Assembly: GCF_900187855.1 (NCBI RefSeq)
Contig: NZ_FYEG01000004.1
Location: 1 to 64,000, forward strand
Source: Actinomyces minihominis
GTDB taxonomy: Bacteria > Actinomycetota > Actinomycetes > Actinomycetales > Actinomycetaceae
DNA: 64,000 nt
Direction: 5' to 3'
The notes below the pieces were generated by a model that had not been told where the DNA came from, made no database searches, and saw only the letters and a program-made list of their open reading frames with translations. This document shows, piece after piece, positions 24,873 to 34,122 of this stretch (position 1 is the first letter of the stretch; the number at the start of each line of letters is the position of its first letter). A program made the position numbers and the translations under genes.

Positions 24873-27800
24873 GCAATCTGGGCGTGCCACTGCTGCAGTG
24901 ACCGCACCTCGTCCCCACCCTCTCGGTGCTCGGCAATCCCGAGCGCTGCCATGTAGGCCTCAGAGGTGGTAGTGACGTAGGGAACCCGCGCCCGAATGGC
25001 CGCTTTACGCAGCACGCTGTCGTCATACTCAGACTCGGTTCCTGCCGGGGTGTTGATGACCAGCTGAACCTGCCCGTTACGAATGGCATCAACGGCACTG
25101 GGTCCGTCCTCGTGAACCTTGAAGATCAGTTCGGCGTGGATCCCGTAGGTGGCGAGATAGTCCGCGGTTCCATCGGTTGCAAGCAGCTGGAAACCACTTT
25201 CCACCAGTAGTCGAGCTGCGCGCAGCAGGTTGTCCCCGGGGCTACCCGGTCCCTCATCAACACGGTCGCGTCTCGCAATGGTGATGAGGGCGCATCCGGC
25301 GCTGGGAAGCTGTGCGAGGGCGGCTTCTTCAGACTTGTGGAACGCCAGCCCGGGTGAGGTCGCCAACCCCAGGACCTCGCCGGTCGAACGCATCTCGGGG
25401 CCAAGAACAGGATCGACCTCGGGAAACATATTGAAGGGGAAGACTGCTTCCTTGACCCCGAAGTAGGGCACATGCCGCTGCTTCAGCTTCAGCGCAGCGA
25501 GGGTTTCCCCCAGCATGAGCCGGGTGGCCAGGGATGCCATGTTGACGTCACAGATCTTCGAAACCAGGGGGACCGTCCTTGAAGCGCGTGGGTTGGCTTC
25601 GAGGACGTAGACGGTTCCGTCCGAAATGGCGTACTGGATGTTGATAAGGCCGATGACGCCAAGCTCAACGGCAATCCGCCTGGTGTAGTCCCTGATGGTC
25701 TCCAGTTCCGTATCCGAAATCGAGATACTGGGGATGATTGCCGCGGAATCACCGGAGTGGATTCCGGCGTACTCGACGTGCTCCATGACTGCGGGAACGA
25801 ATGCCTCGCTGCCGTCGCACAGGGCATCGGCCTCGCATTCCAGCGCATTCTCAAGGAACTGATCAATCAGAATGGGGCGCTTTTCAGAGACGCCCTCGGC
25901 ATTCTCCATGTAACTGCGCAGCGTTTCGTCATCGTGAATGATGGCCATTCCCCGTCCCCCCAAGACATAGGAGGGGCGCACGATCACCGGGTAGCCGATC
26001 TGGTGGGCGGACTGAACCGCGGCATCCGCGGTGACCACCATGTCGGCGCTAGGCATGGGGATCTCCAAGCGATCCATCAAGGCCCGGAAACGATCCCGGT
26101 CCTCAGCCAGATCAATCGTCTCCGGAGAGGTGCCGATGATGGGAACCCCGGCATCCTTGAGCTGCTGGGCAATGTTGAGCGGGGTCTGTCCGCCGAACTG
26201 GCACACCACCCCATCGGGCTGCTCGCGCTCCACAATGGCGAGGACGTCCTCGACTGTTAGCGGTTCAAAGTAGAGGCGATCAGCGGTGTCGTAGTCGGTT
26301 GAGACGGTTTCAGGGTTGCAGTTGACCATGATGGTTTCAAAGCCGGACTCCCGCAGGGTGTAGGCGGCGTGAACGCAGCAGTAGTCGAACTCAATCCCCT
26401 GACCGATGCGGTTGGGACCGCCGCCGAGAACCATGATGCGAGGCTTGGTGTGCGGAGGCCTTTCCTCTTCCCCACCCTCGGTTTCAACGGGGAAATAGGT
26501 GGAGTAGTAGTACTCGGCGTCCTCAACCCCTGAAACAGGGACGGTCCCGAAGTGGTGTTTGATGCCCCAGCCCAGGCGGACAGCGCGCAGTTCGGATTCG
26601 GCGACACCGAGGAGCCCCGCGAGGTAGGCATCGCTCAGGCCCGCCTGCTTGGCAGTGCGCAGGACTTCCCCGGGCAGCGTCTTGAGGTCGTAGAGGGTTA
26701 CATCGACCTCGGCTGCCACGACCTGAGCCATCTGTTCCAGGAACCAGGGGGTGATCGAGGTGGCCTCTGCCAGCTGCGAAACCGAAATCCCCCGACGCAG
26801 TGCCTCATACAGCGCGTACTGGCGGTTCGAGGACGGAATGGTTGCAAGTTCCAGGAGCTCGTCCTCCCCCATCTGGCGCAGGGCGGGCACGTGCCCCAGA
26901 CTGTCACGGCCGTTCTCAAGGCTGCGAGCCGCTTTGCCGAGGGCCTCTTTGTAGTCCCGGGCGATGCTCATGACTTCACCAACAGCCCGCATCTGGGTGC
27001 CTAGCTGATCTTTTGCAGCCGGGAACTTCTCAAAGGCCCAGCGGGCCATCTTGGCGACGACGTAGTCCCCCTCCGGGGTGTACTTCTCCAGGGTTCCATC
27101 GCGCCAGTAGGGGATCTCATCCAGCGTCAAACCGGCTGCAAGCAGGGTGGAGACCATCGCGATGGGCAGCCCCGTAGCCTTGGATGCCAGAGCAGAGCTA
27201 CGGGAGGTGCGGGGGTTGATCTCGATGACGACGACGCGACCAGAGGCCGGGTCATGAGCCATCTGCACATTGGTTCCACCGATAACCCCGATCTCGCTGA
27301 CGATGAGGTGGGCGATCTGTTCCAGTCGCCGCTGCAACGCTGGTTCGATGGTGAGCATCGGCGCGGTGCAGAAGGAGTCCCCGGTGTGAACACCCACGGG
27401 GTCGACGTTTTCGATGAAGCACACCGAGATCATCTGGTCCTTCGCGTCCCGGATGACCTCGACCTCTAGTTCCTGCCACCCGAGGATCGACTCTTCGATC
27501 AGAACCTGGTCGATGGGGGAAGCCTGGATTCCGCGAGCTGCGACCTCCGCCAGTTCGTCCTCGTCATCAACGAAACCACCTCCCGCACCCCCCATGGTGT
27601 AGGCGGGACGAACCACGACCGGGTAACCGGTGCTGGCGGCAAAAGTGACCGCATCCTCGACCGAGGTGACGGTCTTCGAGCGCGGGGTCTCAACCCCGAT
27701 CTCTGCCATGACCCGCTTGAAGGTCTCGCGATCCTCCCCGCGTTCAATGACGTCACGGGTGATACCGATCATTGAAACTCCGTGACGTTTCAAGGTCCCC

Positions 27801-28114
27801 TCTTCCTCTAGTTTCACCGAGAGGTTCAGGGCAGTTTGACCGCCCAGGTTCGGCAGAAGAGCATCGGGACGGGAGGCCGCAATCACCCGCTCCAGGGACC
27901 CTGCTGTGAGGGGTTCAATGTAGGTCTCATCAGCCATCAGCGGGTCGGTCATGATGGTGGCGGGATTCGAGTTGACCAGGGCGACCTTGTAGCCAAGACG
28001 TCGCAGGGCTTTGCAGGCTTGGGTTCCCGAGTAGTCGAACTCGCAGGCCTGACCGATCACGATCGGGCCGGAACCAATAATCAGCACCTTGTCAATGTCA
28101 TCCCGCTTGGGCAT
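24869..28114 (-). CDS. carB: Carbamoyl-phosphate synthase large subunit
   Basis: 1081 residues from ATG 28114, preceded by GGAGGACC; the frame is open a little further to 28150. Two homologous ATP-grasp halves are visible. The first begins DDIDKVLIIGSGPIVIGQAC; the second contains RIMVLGGGPNRIGQGIEFDY. Each has its biotin-carboxylase-like ATP site (ARAxTMGGAGGG form, PSYVLGGRGM form), and the last ~130 residues form the MGS-like allosteric domain (VESGFQLLATDGTADYLATYG). It makes carbamoyl phosphate for pyrimidines and arginine together with CarA, which is not in this window, so carB stands apart from its usual partner here. Confidence 0.96.
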   Translation of the reverse strand: MPKRDDIDKVLIIGSGPIVIGQACEFDYSGTQACKALRRLGYKVALVNSNPATIMTDPLMADETYIEPLTAGSLERVIAASRPDALLPNLGGQTALNLSVKLEEEGTLKRHGVSMIGITRDVIERGEDRETFKRVMAEIGVETPRSKTVTSVEDAVTFAASTGYPVVVRPAYTMGGAGGGFVDDEDELAEVAARGIQASPIDQVLIEESILGWQELEVEVIRDAKDQMISVCFIENVDPVGVHTGDSFCTAPMLTIEPALQRRLEQIAHLIVSEIGVIGGTNVQMAHDPASGRVVVIEINPRTSRSSALASKATGLPIAMVSTLLAAGLTLDEIPYWRDGTLEKYTPEGDYVVAKMARWAFEKFPAAKDQLGTQMRAVGEVMSIARDYKEALGKAARSLENGRDSLGHVPALRQMGEDELLELATIPSSNRQYALYEALRRGISVSQLAEATSITPWFLEQMAQVVAAEVDVTLYDLKTLPGEVLRTAKQAGLSDAYLAGLLGVAESELRAVRLGWGIKHHFGTVPVSGVEDAEYYYSTYFPVETEGGEEERPPHTKPRIMVLGGGPNRIGQGIEFDYCCVHAAYTLRESGFETIMVNCNPETVSTDYDTADRLYFEPLTVEDVLAIVEREQPDGVVCQFGGQTPLNIAQQLKDAGVPIIGTSPETIDLAEDRDRFRALMDRLEIPMPSADMVVTADAAVQSAHQIGYPVIVRPSYVLGGRGMAIIHDDETLRSYMENAEGVSEKRPILIDQFLENALECEADALCDGSEAFVPAVMEHVEYAGIHSGDSAAIIPSISISDTELETIRDYTRRIAVELGVIGLINIQYAISDGTVYVLEANPRASRTVPLVSKICDVNMASLATRLMLGETLAALKLKQRHVPYFGVKEAVFPFNMFPEVDPVLGPEMRSTGEVLGLATSPGLAFHKSEEAALAQLPSAGCALITIARRDRVDEGPGSPGDNLLRAARLLVESGFQLLATDGTADYLATYGIHAELIFKVHEDGPSAVDAIRNGQVQLVINTPAGTESEYDDSVLRKAAIRARVPYVTTTSEAYMAALGIAEHREGGDEVRSLQQWHAQIA

Positions 28115-28349
28115 GTGGTCCTCCGACCCCCTCGACTGTGGGCCGCACATCGCGGCTGGTGCAGAGCCTAGGGCGGTAGGCGGGGAGGACGCGGGTTCCG
28201 TTCAGCGCTGGGGAGGCACTTGCGCAACCCCTTGTCGCGGGCGTAATGGGGGCGGGTTCTGCGGGTAACTGAGGCAAGGGGTCCATCTTGTCGGAGGGGG
28301 GTTCTATGGTGTGGAGGTTGGTAGAAACTGGTTTTGAGGGGATGGCTCA

Positions 28350-29720
28350 ATGGACACGCTGGTGGTTGTGCTCTTGGTTTTGGTTCTGGTTACCAGCGCG
28401 GTGGCCGCTGTGGCAGCGGGGCTCCTTCTGCGCCGGTCGTCAGAAACCGCAGGGGCAAGAGGTGGAGGCTACGACCCAGCTGTGCTCTTCGGCCAGGTTG
28501 AGGCAGTCAACCAACAGTTGCGGGTAATAGAGGCGACCCAGGGGTCTCGTTCTGTCGAACTGCAGCAGGTCCTGGAGTCTCGACTTTCCTCCCTGGCATC
28601 AAGGAACAGCGAGGATGCTGCCCTCCGGATGAGGACGGAGTCAGCGATGAGGGAAGAACTGCAGAGGACTCTCGGAGAGCGGCTGACCCAGATGGAAAAC
28701 CGGATCGCCGAACTTGCTAAAGAACAGAACCAGGGTCTCCTCCTAATGCGCCGTGACAACGCAACAGAGATGGAAAAGCTTCGTGCGAACAATGAGGCCT
28801 CCCTTGAAAAGATGCGTGTCACGGTTGATGAAAAACTGCAGGGAACACTTGAGAAGAGGTTGGGAGAGTCGTTCAAGTTGGTCTCTGACCGCCTTGAACA
28901 GGTGCAACGTGGACTTGGTGAGATGCAGAATCTGGCCACCGATGTGGGTGGCTTGAAGCGGGTTCTTTCTAACGTCAAGACCCGTGGCGCATGGGGTGAA
29001 GTCCAGCTCGCCCGCCAGCTGGAGGACATCCTCACGGTTGGTCAGTATGCAGAGAACGTAGAGATTCGGCCGAACTCCGGTGAGCGGGTTGAGTTTGCTG
29101 TATCGCTTCCGGGGCGAACCGAAAACACCACCGTCTACCTCCCTATCGACTCCAAGTTCCCCCAGGAGCCGTATGAGCGCCTGCTGGCGGCTCAGGAAGA
29201 CGGCGATCTCGGGGCTATCGCGGCGGCGACGAAAGAACTTGAAAAGGCACTTCTGTTCCAGGCCTCCCAAATCAGTTCCAAGTACATTGCTGTCCCCCAC
29301 TCCACAGATTTCGCCATCATGTACCTACCGACTGAGGGACTGTTTGCAGAGGCCATTCGGATGCCCGGCTTCGCCGCTGATCTGCAGCGTGACAAGCGCA
29401 TCATCATCACTGGGCCCACCACCTTGATGTCATTGCTCAACAGCCTGCAGATGGGCTTCAAGACCCTGGCTATCGAGAAGCGTTCCTCAGAGGTGTGGCA
29501 GGTTCTCGCTGCCGCAAAGGCAGAGTTCGTCAAGTACGGGCAGGTCTGGGAAAAGTTGGGCAAGCAGTTGCAGACTGCCCAGAACACGGTTGAAGAGGCC
29601 GGACGCAGGACCCGCGCTGTGGAACGTCGCCTGAGGAATGTTGAGGACCTTGAGATTGAGGGCGGGGCCTCCCACGAACTGGTCAAAGACTCTGCAACTG
29701 GCCTGCCCTCACTATCCTGA
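28350..29720 (+). CDS. rmuC: RmuC-family DNA recombination protein
   Basis: 456 residues. One N-terminal membrane helix (about 3-27) is followed by a long coiled-coil (about 50-190, heptads rich in Glu, Leu, Arg). The RmuC nuclease-like domain then begins at GGLKRVLSNVKTRGAWGEVQ and includes LPIDSKFPQEPYERLL, a PD-(D/E)xK-like core, and GPTTLMSLLNSLQMGFKTLA. RmuC limits inversions at short repeats. The upstream gap 28115-28349 carries no gene; a 7-bp inverted repeat CCCCTTG/CAAGGGG (28228, 28275) is the only structure noted. trpB2 follows after 56 bp. Confidence 0.92.
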   Translation: MDTLVVVLLVLVLVTSAVAAVAAGLLLRRSSETAGARGGGYDPAVLFGQVEAVNQQLRVIEATQGSRSVELQQVLESRLSSLASRNSEDAALRMRTESAMREELQRTLGERLTQMENRIAELAKEQNQGLLLMRRDNATEMEKLRANNEASLEKMRVTVDEKLQGTLEKRLGESFKLVSDRLEQVQRGLGEMQNLATDVGGLKRVLSNVKTRGAWGEVQLARQLEDILTVGQYAENVEIRPNSGERVEFAVSLPGRTENTTVYLPIDSKFPQEPYERLLAAQEDGDLGAIAAATKELEKALLFQASQISSKYIAVPHSTDFAIMYLPTEGLFAEAIRMPGFAADLQRDKRIIITGPTTLMSLLNSLQMGFKTLAIEKRSSEVWQVLAAAKAEFVKYGQVWEKLGKQLQTAQNTVEEAGRRTRAVERRLRNVEDLEIEGGASHELVKDSATGLPSLS

Positions 29721-29776
29721 GGCGCAGGCCACAGGCCAGTCCTTGTTCAGTGCAGAGATGAAACAGCAGGTGTTCC

Positions 29777-31126
29777 ATGACTAGTACTTCCGATCCCCAG
29801 CAGACCTCACAGTCAACCGTAGGTGTGGTTGACGAAGCGGTAGATCCCTATCCCACTGTTCCTAAGGCCTGGTACAACATTGCGGCAGACCTGGCGGAAC
29901 CCATTCCACCCCACCTGCATCCGGGAACGGGCGAACCAGTCACAGTTGACGACCTGGTGGCGCTCTTCCCAAGGGCCCTCGCGGAACAGGAACTAGCCAC
30001 CGAGCAGTACATCGAGATTCCTGAGCCCGTCCGGGAGGTTTATGCGTCCTACCGCCGCACTCCCTTTCTTCGAGCCCGGCGCCTAGAGAAGGCCTTGGGA
30101 ACCAAGTCCCGCATCTACCTCAAGTTCGAAGGGGCCTCTCCGGTTGGCAGCCATAAGCCAAACTCTGCCATAGCCCAGGCCTACTACAACGCCGCTGAAG
30201 GCATCACCAAGCTCACCACCGAGACCGGTGCGGGTCAGTGGGGTTCATCCCTGGCACTGGCTGGCGCCATGTTCAACATTGATGTTGAGGTGTGGCAGGT
30301 CAAGGCCTCTTATGAATCAAAGCCCTATCGCCGCTACCTAATGGAACTTTACGGCGGCAAAGTTCACTCCAGTCCCTCAGAGCTAACTGAGGCCGGTCGA
30401 GCCATTTTGGCTCAGCAACCCGAAACCACTGGAAGTCTGGGTATGGCGGTCAGTGAGGCTGTTGAGGTGGCGATGAAAGACCCGCAGGCGCGCTACGCCC
30501 TCGGTTCCGTCCTCAACCACGTCGTCCTCCACCAGACGGTCATTGGCCAGGAAGCCCAAGCCCAACTCGAAGAGGCCGGTGAGGGCGCCCCCGACGTGGT
30601 GGTGGGTTGCGCCGGCGGTGGTTCCAACCTGGCGGGACTGGCTTTCCCCTTCCTCAAGGATGTGATTTCGGGGCAGGCCACAACCCGGGTCATTGCTGCT
30701 GAACCGGCCGCATGTCCCTCACTGACTCAGGGAGAGTACCGCTATGACCACGGTGACTTCTCCGGCATGACTCCCCTGCTCAAGATGTACACGCTGGGCA
30801 AGGACTTCGTCCCGGATCCCATCCACGCGGGCGGACTGCGGTATCACGGCATGTCCCCGGCTCTCAGCCACACTGTCAAGCTGGGTTATGTCGATCCGGT
30901 TGCCATTGAACAGCAGGATGCTTTCAATGCGGGCATCCTGCTGGCGCGAACCGAGGGAATCGTCCCTGCCCCAGAGTCCACCCACGCCCTTGCCGCTGCC
31001 ATCGACCGCATCAACGCTTCCGACGAAGAGGAAGTCGTGGTCATCGGGGTCTCCGGTCACGGCCAACTGGACCTACCGTCGTACTCCGCATTCGTCGGCA
31101 ACTACGAGAGCCCGGTCAAGAAGTAG
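29777..31126 (+). CDS. TrpB2-type tryptophan synthase beta chain
   Basis: 449 residues, longer than TrpB1 (about 400). The extended N-terminus (YPTVPKAWYNIAADLAEPIP) is typical of TrpB2. The PLP lysine is in EGASPVGSHKPNSA (Lys127), the phosphate loop in VVGCAGGGSNLAGLAF, and the ligand-binding region ends VVIGVSGHGQLDLPSYSAF. TrpB2 condenses indole and serine and often works without TrpA. No other trp gene is near, which fits a salvage role for free indole. Confidence 0.93.
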   Translation: MTSTSDPQQTSQSTVGVVDEAVDPYPTVPKAWYNIAADLAEPIPPHLHPGTGEPVTVDDLVALFPRALAEQELATEQYIEIPEPVREVYASYRRTPFLRARRLEKALGTKSRIYLKFEGASPVGSHKPNSAIAQAYYNAAEGITKLTTETGAGQWGSSLALAGAMFNIDVEVWQVKASYESKPYRRYLMELYGGKVHSSPSELTEAGRAILAQQPETTGSLGMAVSEAVEVAMKDPQARYALGSVLNHVVLHQTVIGQEAQAQLEEAGEGAPDVVVGCAGGGSNLAGLAFPFLKDVISGQATTRVIAAEPAACPSLTQGEYRYDHGDFSGMTPLLKMYTLGKDFVPDPIHAGGLRYHGMSPALSHTVKLGYVDPVAIEQQDAFNAGILLARTEGIVPAPESTHALAAAIDRINASDEEEVVVIGVSGHGQLDLPSYSAFVGNYESPVKK

Positions 31127-31146
31127 GGGCACCGTTCTTCCCAGGG

Positions 31147-31692
31147 TCACGCGCGACGCAGAGTCTCCAGCGCGCGTGAAACTCTGCGTGGCAGGTCCTC
31201 CGTGGCGTCCACAGGTAGCGCATTGACCGGCCACCATTTCACGTCCTCACTCTCATGGCTGACCGCGACGGTGTCATTCCGTCGGGCTGCGAAGGCAAAG
31301 CCAATGTCCCAGTGAACCCGGCAGGTACCAAAGGAAGATGAGAGGGCGTGGCGGTCTAAATCGACCGGCAGTGGGCTGAGTGCCTCAAGGGTGCTCAGCC
31401 CACTTTCCTCTAACCCTTCCCGCTGCGCAGCCGCAAACAGGGACTGGTCCTGGGACTCGATGTGTCCACCGAACTGCACCCAGAACTGACCTTTTCTATG
31501 GAAGCAGAGCAGTATCTCAGTGAGGTCCGGGTTGAACACGTAGGCGCTGGCCGTAAAGTGTTGCGCCGCAGACGTCTCTCGGTAATCGTGGTTCTCGTCC
31601 TCCGCGAACTCAACGTACTCGGAGAAAAGTTCTCCCAGGTCGATCCCATTCACGCGACACTCTTCCAGCGTCTTAGACACAGTCGGGTTCAT
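31147..31692 (-). CDS. Nudix hydrolase
   Basis: 181 residues. The Nudix box reads GHIESQDQSLFAAAQREGLE then ESGL: REGLEESG is intact, while the first conserved Glu is Asp and there is one extra residue before RE, a variant seen in other actinobacterial Nudix proteins. It hydrolyses nucleoside diphosphate-X compounds with Mg2+; the substrate cannot be stated. The preceding segment (SAYVFNPDLTEILLCFHRKG QFWVQFGG) is the normal strand order. It faces the end of trpB2 and lies just downstream of the Pif1 gene. Confidence 0.87.
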   Translation of the reverse strand: MNPTVSKTLEECRVNGIDLGELFSEYVEFAEDENHDYRETSAAQHFTASAYVFNPDLTEILLCFHRKGQFWVQFGGHIESQDQSLFAAAQREGLEESGLSTLEALSPLPVDLDRHALSSSFGTCRVHWDIGFAFAARRNDTVAVSHESEDVKWWPVNALPVDATEDLPRRVSRALETLRRA

Positions 31693-31737
31693 TCGCCCAC
31701 TCCCTCAATCTGCTTCTTACCAACTACCGCGTGGTGG

Positions 31738-34038
31738 CTAGTTTGCCTCACACCACTCCAGGAACTCCTCGGCCGCAATGATGGGTTTGTCGTACTGGGC
31801 AGCCTTCTTGGCCTTGCCCGACTGCGTTCCCCTCTCAGCCACCACAAGGACATCCATCTTGGTCTTGGTGACAGTCTGGGTTACAACCAGGCCGTGCTTG
31901 ACCGCCAGGCTCTCCAGTTCTTCACGGAACATGAGGCGACCGTCATCGTTCATCACCGTGCCCGTGAAGCAGACCCTGGCCCCGGGGACCAACACATCCT
32001 GTGCCTGGGGCGGCCCGAAAAGAGTTCCGTCGTCCTCAGGCACCCGGGCTGGTCTGGCCCCAAACTTCTCGCGCAGGGCCTGCGCTGTCTCAAAGGCTTC
32101 CCGATCGGGTCCGAGGATCCTGCCCCACATGGTCTGCAATAGGGCATCGGCCTCAGCGCTGCCGACTTTCAGGCCAGTCAGTGTCATGCGATTCGCCACC
32201 CCGGGATCAGCGTGAAGCGGAGGTCGAGTAAGCAGCATCCCGGGACCTGCCGCAGCTTCCGGAAAGGCCGTCCCCCATTCATCAGGTAGACCGTCTTCAC
32301 GGGACACACCTGCGGCTGCATCACGAATGGCGCGGGCCCGGTCCAGAGCACTCCCCCGGGTCAAAGCGCGGCGCAGATCAAGATGCAGGTCAAGGGTGGA
32401 GAGTTCTTTCCCCACCGGCATTTCAACCACCACCCCACCTCGCTTCAACTCTGAGTCGATCTGACCGAGGAGGTTGTCAATGTCTAGGCCAACGGGCACG
32501 CGACCACTCAGGACTGGAGCCAGGGCCGCCCAGGCTTCGGTGAGCACGGGAGCAAACTGAATGTCCCTCACCGCTATGCCGTAGTCGGCCTTGGCGTTGT
32601 AGAGGTCGCATGTGGGGTTGATGAGGGTGGAGAGCTCCTGACCGTCCTCGGTCACCGCCGCTATTTCGACGGGTCGGGGACGGTAACGGTCCCCTTCACT
32701 GCCCACCATCAGAGCCGACAGGTAGACCTCGCCCCGAGCACTACCGTGGCGCTTGCTTGATTCGAGGTAACGGCGTACCCGATTGTCGGTCTTCAGGTCC
32801 CGAGGTAGTACGTCCCGCTTCAGAACCAGACCCTCAAGACTGGTGCAGCGACTCAGTGCCACGTAGAGCTGCCCGCTCGCGAATGTGCCTCCGCTGAGAT
32901 CCACCATCACCCTGTCGAGGGTTTGCCCCTGGCTCTTGTGGATCGTGATGGCCCAGGCCAACTTGAGGGGTAACTGGGTGAAGCTGCCAACTGACTTGTG
33001 GCGCAGGCGCCCGTCCTTGACCTCCGGCCTGGTGATTTCCCATTCGTGGGGTTCGACCTCAACAAGATCACCGTCCCGGGTTCGGACAGTCACCGACTCA
33101 GAGGGGGTGATGCCTTCAATGCGGCCCAGGGTGCCGTTCACCCAGTGGTCGTTCTGGTCATTATTAAGAAACATGACCTGAGCCCCAACCGTAAGGTCAA
33201 GTGACTGCTCAGCAGGAAACTCGAACGCATCCTTCTCTCCGGTCACGACGGCCTCGAAGCGATAGATCGGGGTTGATAACCTCGCCAGCATTTCATCATT
33301 TCGGGCTTTGGCAACCCGGTTGGTGGTGGTCAAAGTCAGCCAGAACTCATTAAGGGGCGGCTCAAAACCGGGGTTGGTGCGCTGGTTCAGCAGCGAACGG
33401 GCGTCGTTGAGCAATGCCCCATCCCGCACCCCATTCAGAAGGGATACCAGTTGGTAGTCACCAATCTGCCGGAAGACAGTAGAGAGTTCTACCGTGGGGA
33501 ACCGGTCCCGCTTGAAGTACTGAGCAGAGAAGAAGAACGGCGTCCCGTACTTCTCCTCAAAGTAGGCCCGTTCGTCCTCGTGAACCACCGGCGGCAACTG
33601 GTAGAGGTCCCCCACCAGCACTAACTGCACCCCTCCGAACGGCTCACCAGGGCGGGGGCCAAAACGTTCAAGGGCGATCGCCATGGCATCGAAGAGGTCC
33701 GCCCGGAGCATCGAAACCTCATCGACGATCAGCGTGTCGAGACGGGCCAAAGCTTTCTGAAAGCGGGTGGGTCGGTAGCTGGCGCTACGCGCCCGAGAGT
33801 CGTCGTCACCCGGACGGAATGAGAAGAGGCGGTGGATCGTGTAACCGCCGACGTTGAGGGCAGCGATACCAGTTGGCGCCACCGTAATAGCCTTGCGTTT
33901 GGTGGTGGCCAGGAAGTTCCGCACCAGGGTCGACTTACCGGTTCCCGCCTTGCCCGTTACGAAGACATTCTCACCGGAATGGAGCAGCTCGAGAGCCCGC
34001 TCAAACTCCGCTGTCATGACAAGGTCGGGTTTTGACAT
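31738..34038 (-). CDS. Pif1-like helicase fused to a degenerate exonuclease-like region and a C-terminal BRCT domain
   Basis: 766 residues. Residues 1-430 are a superfamily 1B helicase: Walker A GKAGTGKST (29-37), PTGIAALNVGG, Walker B VDEVSML (105-111), GDLYQLPPV, and the C-terminal UvrD-like motif HKSQGQTLDRVMVDL with YVALSRC. Residues about 440-545 resemble a DnaQ/DEDDh exonuclease in layout (VEIAAVTEDGQELSTLINPT) but lack the DxE and HNxxFD acids. Residues 682-766 are a BRCT domain of the DNA-ligase/RFC kind (ARVCFTGTVMNDDGR, TKTKMDVLVVAERGTQSGKA). The protein probably unwinds DNA at forks or strand ends, with BRCT for targeting. Confidence 0.85.
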   Translation of the reverse strand: MSKPDLVMTAEFERALELLHSGENVFVTGKAGTGKSTLVRNFLATTKRKAITVAPTGIAALNVGGYTIHRLFSFRPGDDDSRARSASYRPTRFQKALARLDTLIVDEVSMLRADLFDAMAIALERFGPRPGEPFGGVQLVLVGDLYQLPPVVHEDERAYFEEKYGTPFFFSAQYFKRDRFPTVELSTVFRQIGDYQLVSLLNGVRDGALLNDARSLLNQRTNPGFEPPLNEFWLTLTTTNRVAKARNDEMLARLSTPIYRFEAVVTGEKDAFEFPAEQSLDLTVGAQVMFLNNDQNDHWVNGTLGRIEGITPSESVTVRTRDGDLVEVEPHEWEITRPEVKDGRLRHKSVGSFTQLPLKLAWAITIHKSQGQTLDRVMVDLSGGTFASGQLYVALSRCTSLEGLVLKRDVLPRDLKTDNRVRRYLESSKRHGSARGEVYLSALMVGSEGDRYRPRPVEIAAVTEDGQELSTLINPTCDLYNAKADYGIAVRDIQFAPVLTEAWAALAPVLSGRVPVGLDIDNLLGQIDSELKRGGVVVEMPVGKELSTLDLHLDLRRALTRGSALDRARAIRDAAAGVSREDGLPDEWGTAFPEAAAGPGMLLTRPPLHADPGVANRMTLTGLKVGSAEADALLQTMWGRILGPDREAFETAQALREKFGARPARVPEDDGTLFGPPQAQDVLVPGARVCFTGTVMNDDGRLMFREELESLAVKHGLVVTQTVTKTKMDVLVVAERGTQSGKAKKAAQYDKPIIAAEEFLEWCEAN

Positions 34039-34122
34039 CCCACAATCCTAGTCCGCTTCGGACTTCCATTCCGGAGGCAAAACCGACCTCACATTAGACG
34101 CCCGAGGAAGACGAACCTTCAC

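Noticed and set aside
28115-28349. Riboswitch or pyrimidine attenuator before carB
   Set aside because: Only a 7-bp inverted repeat 40 bases apart was found, with no terminator or anti-terminator pair and no PyrR-type element.
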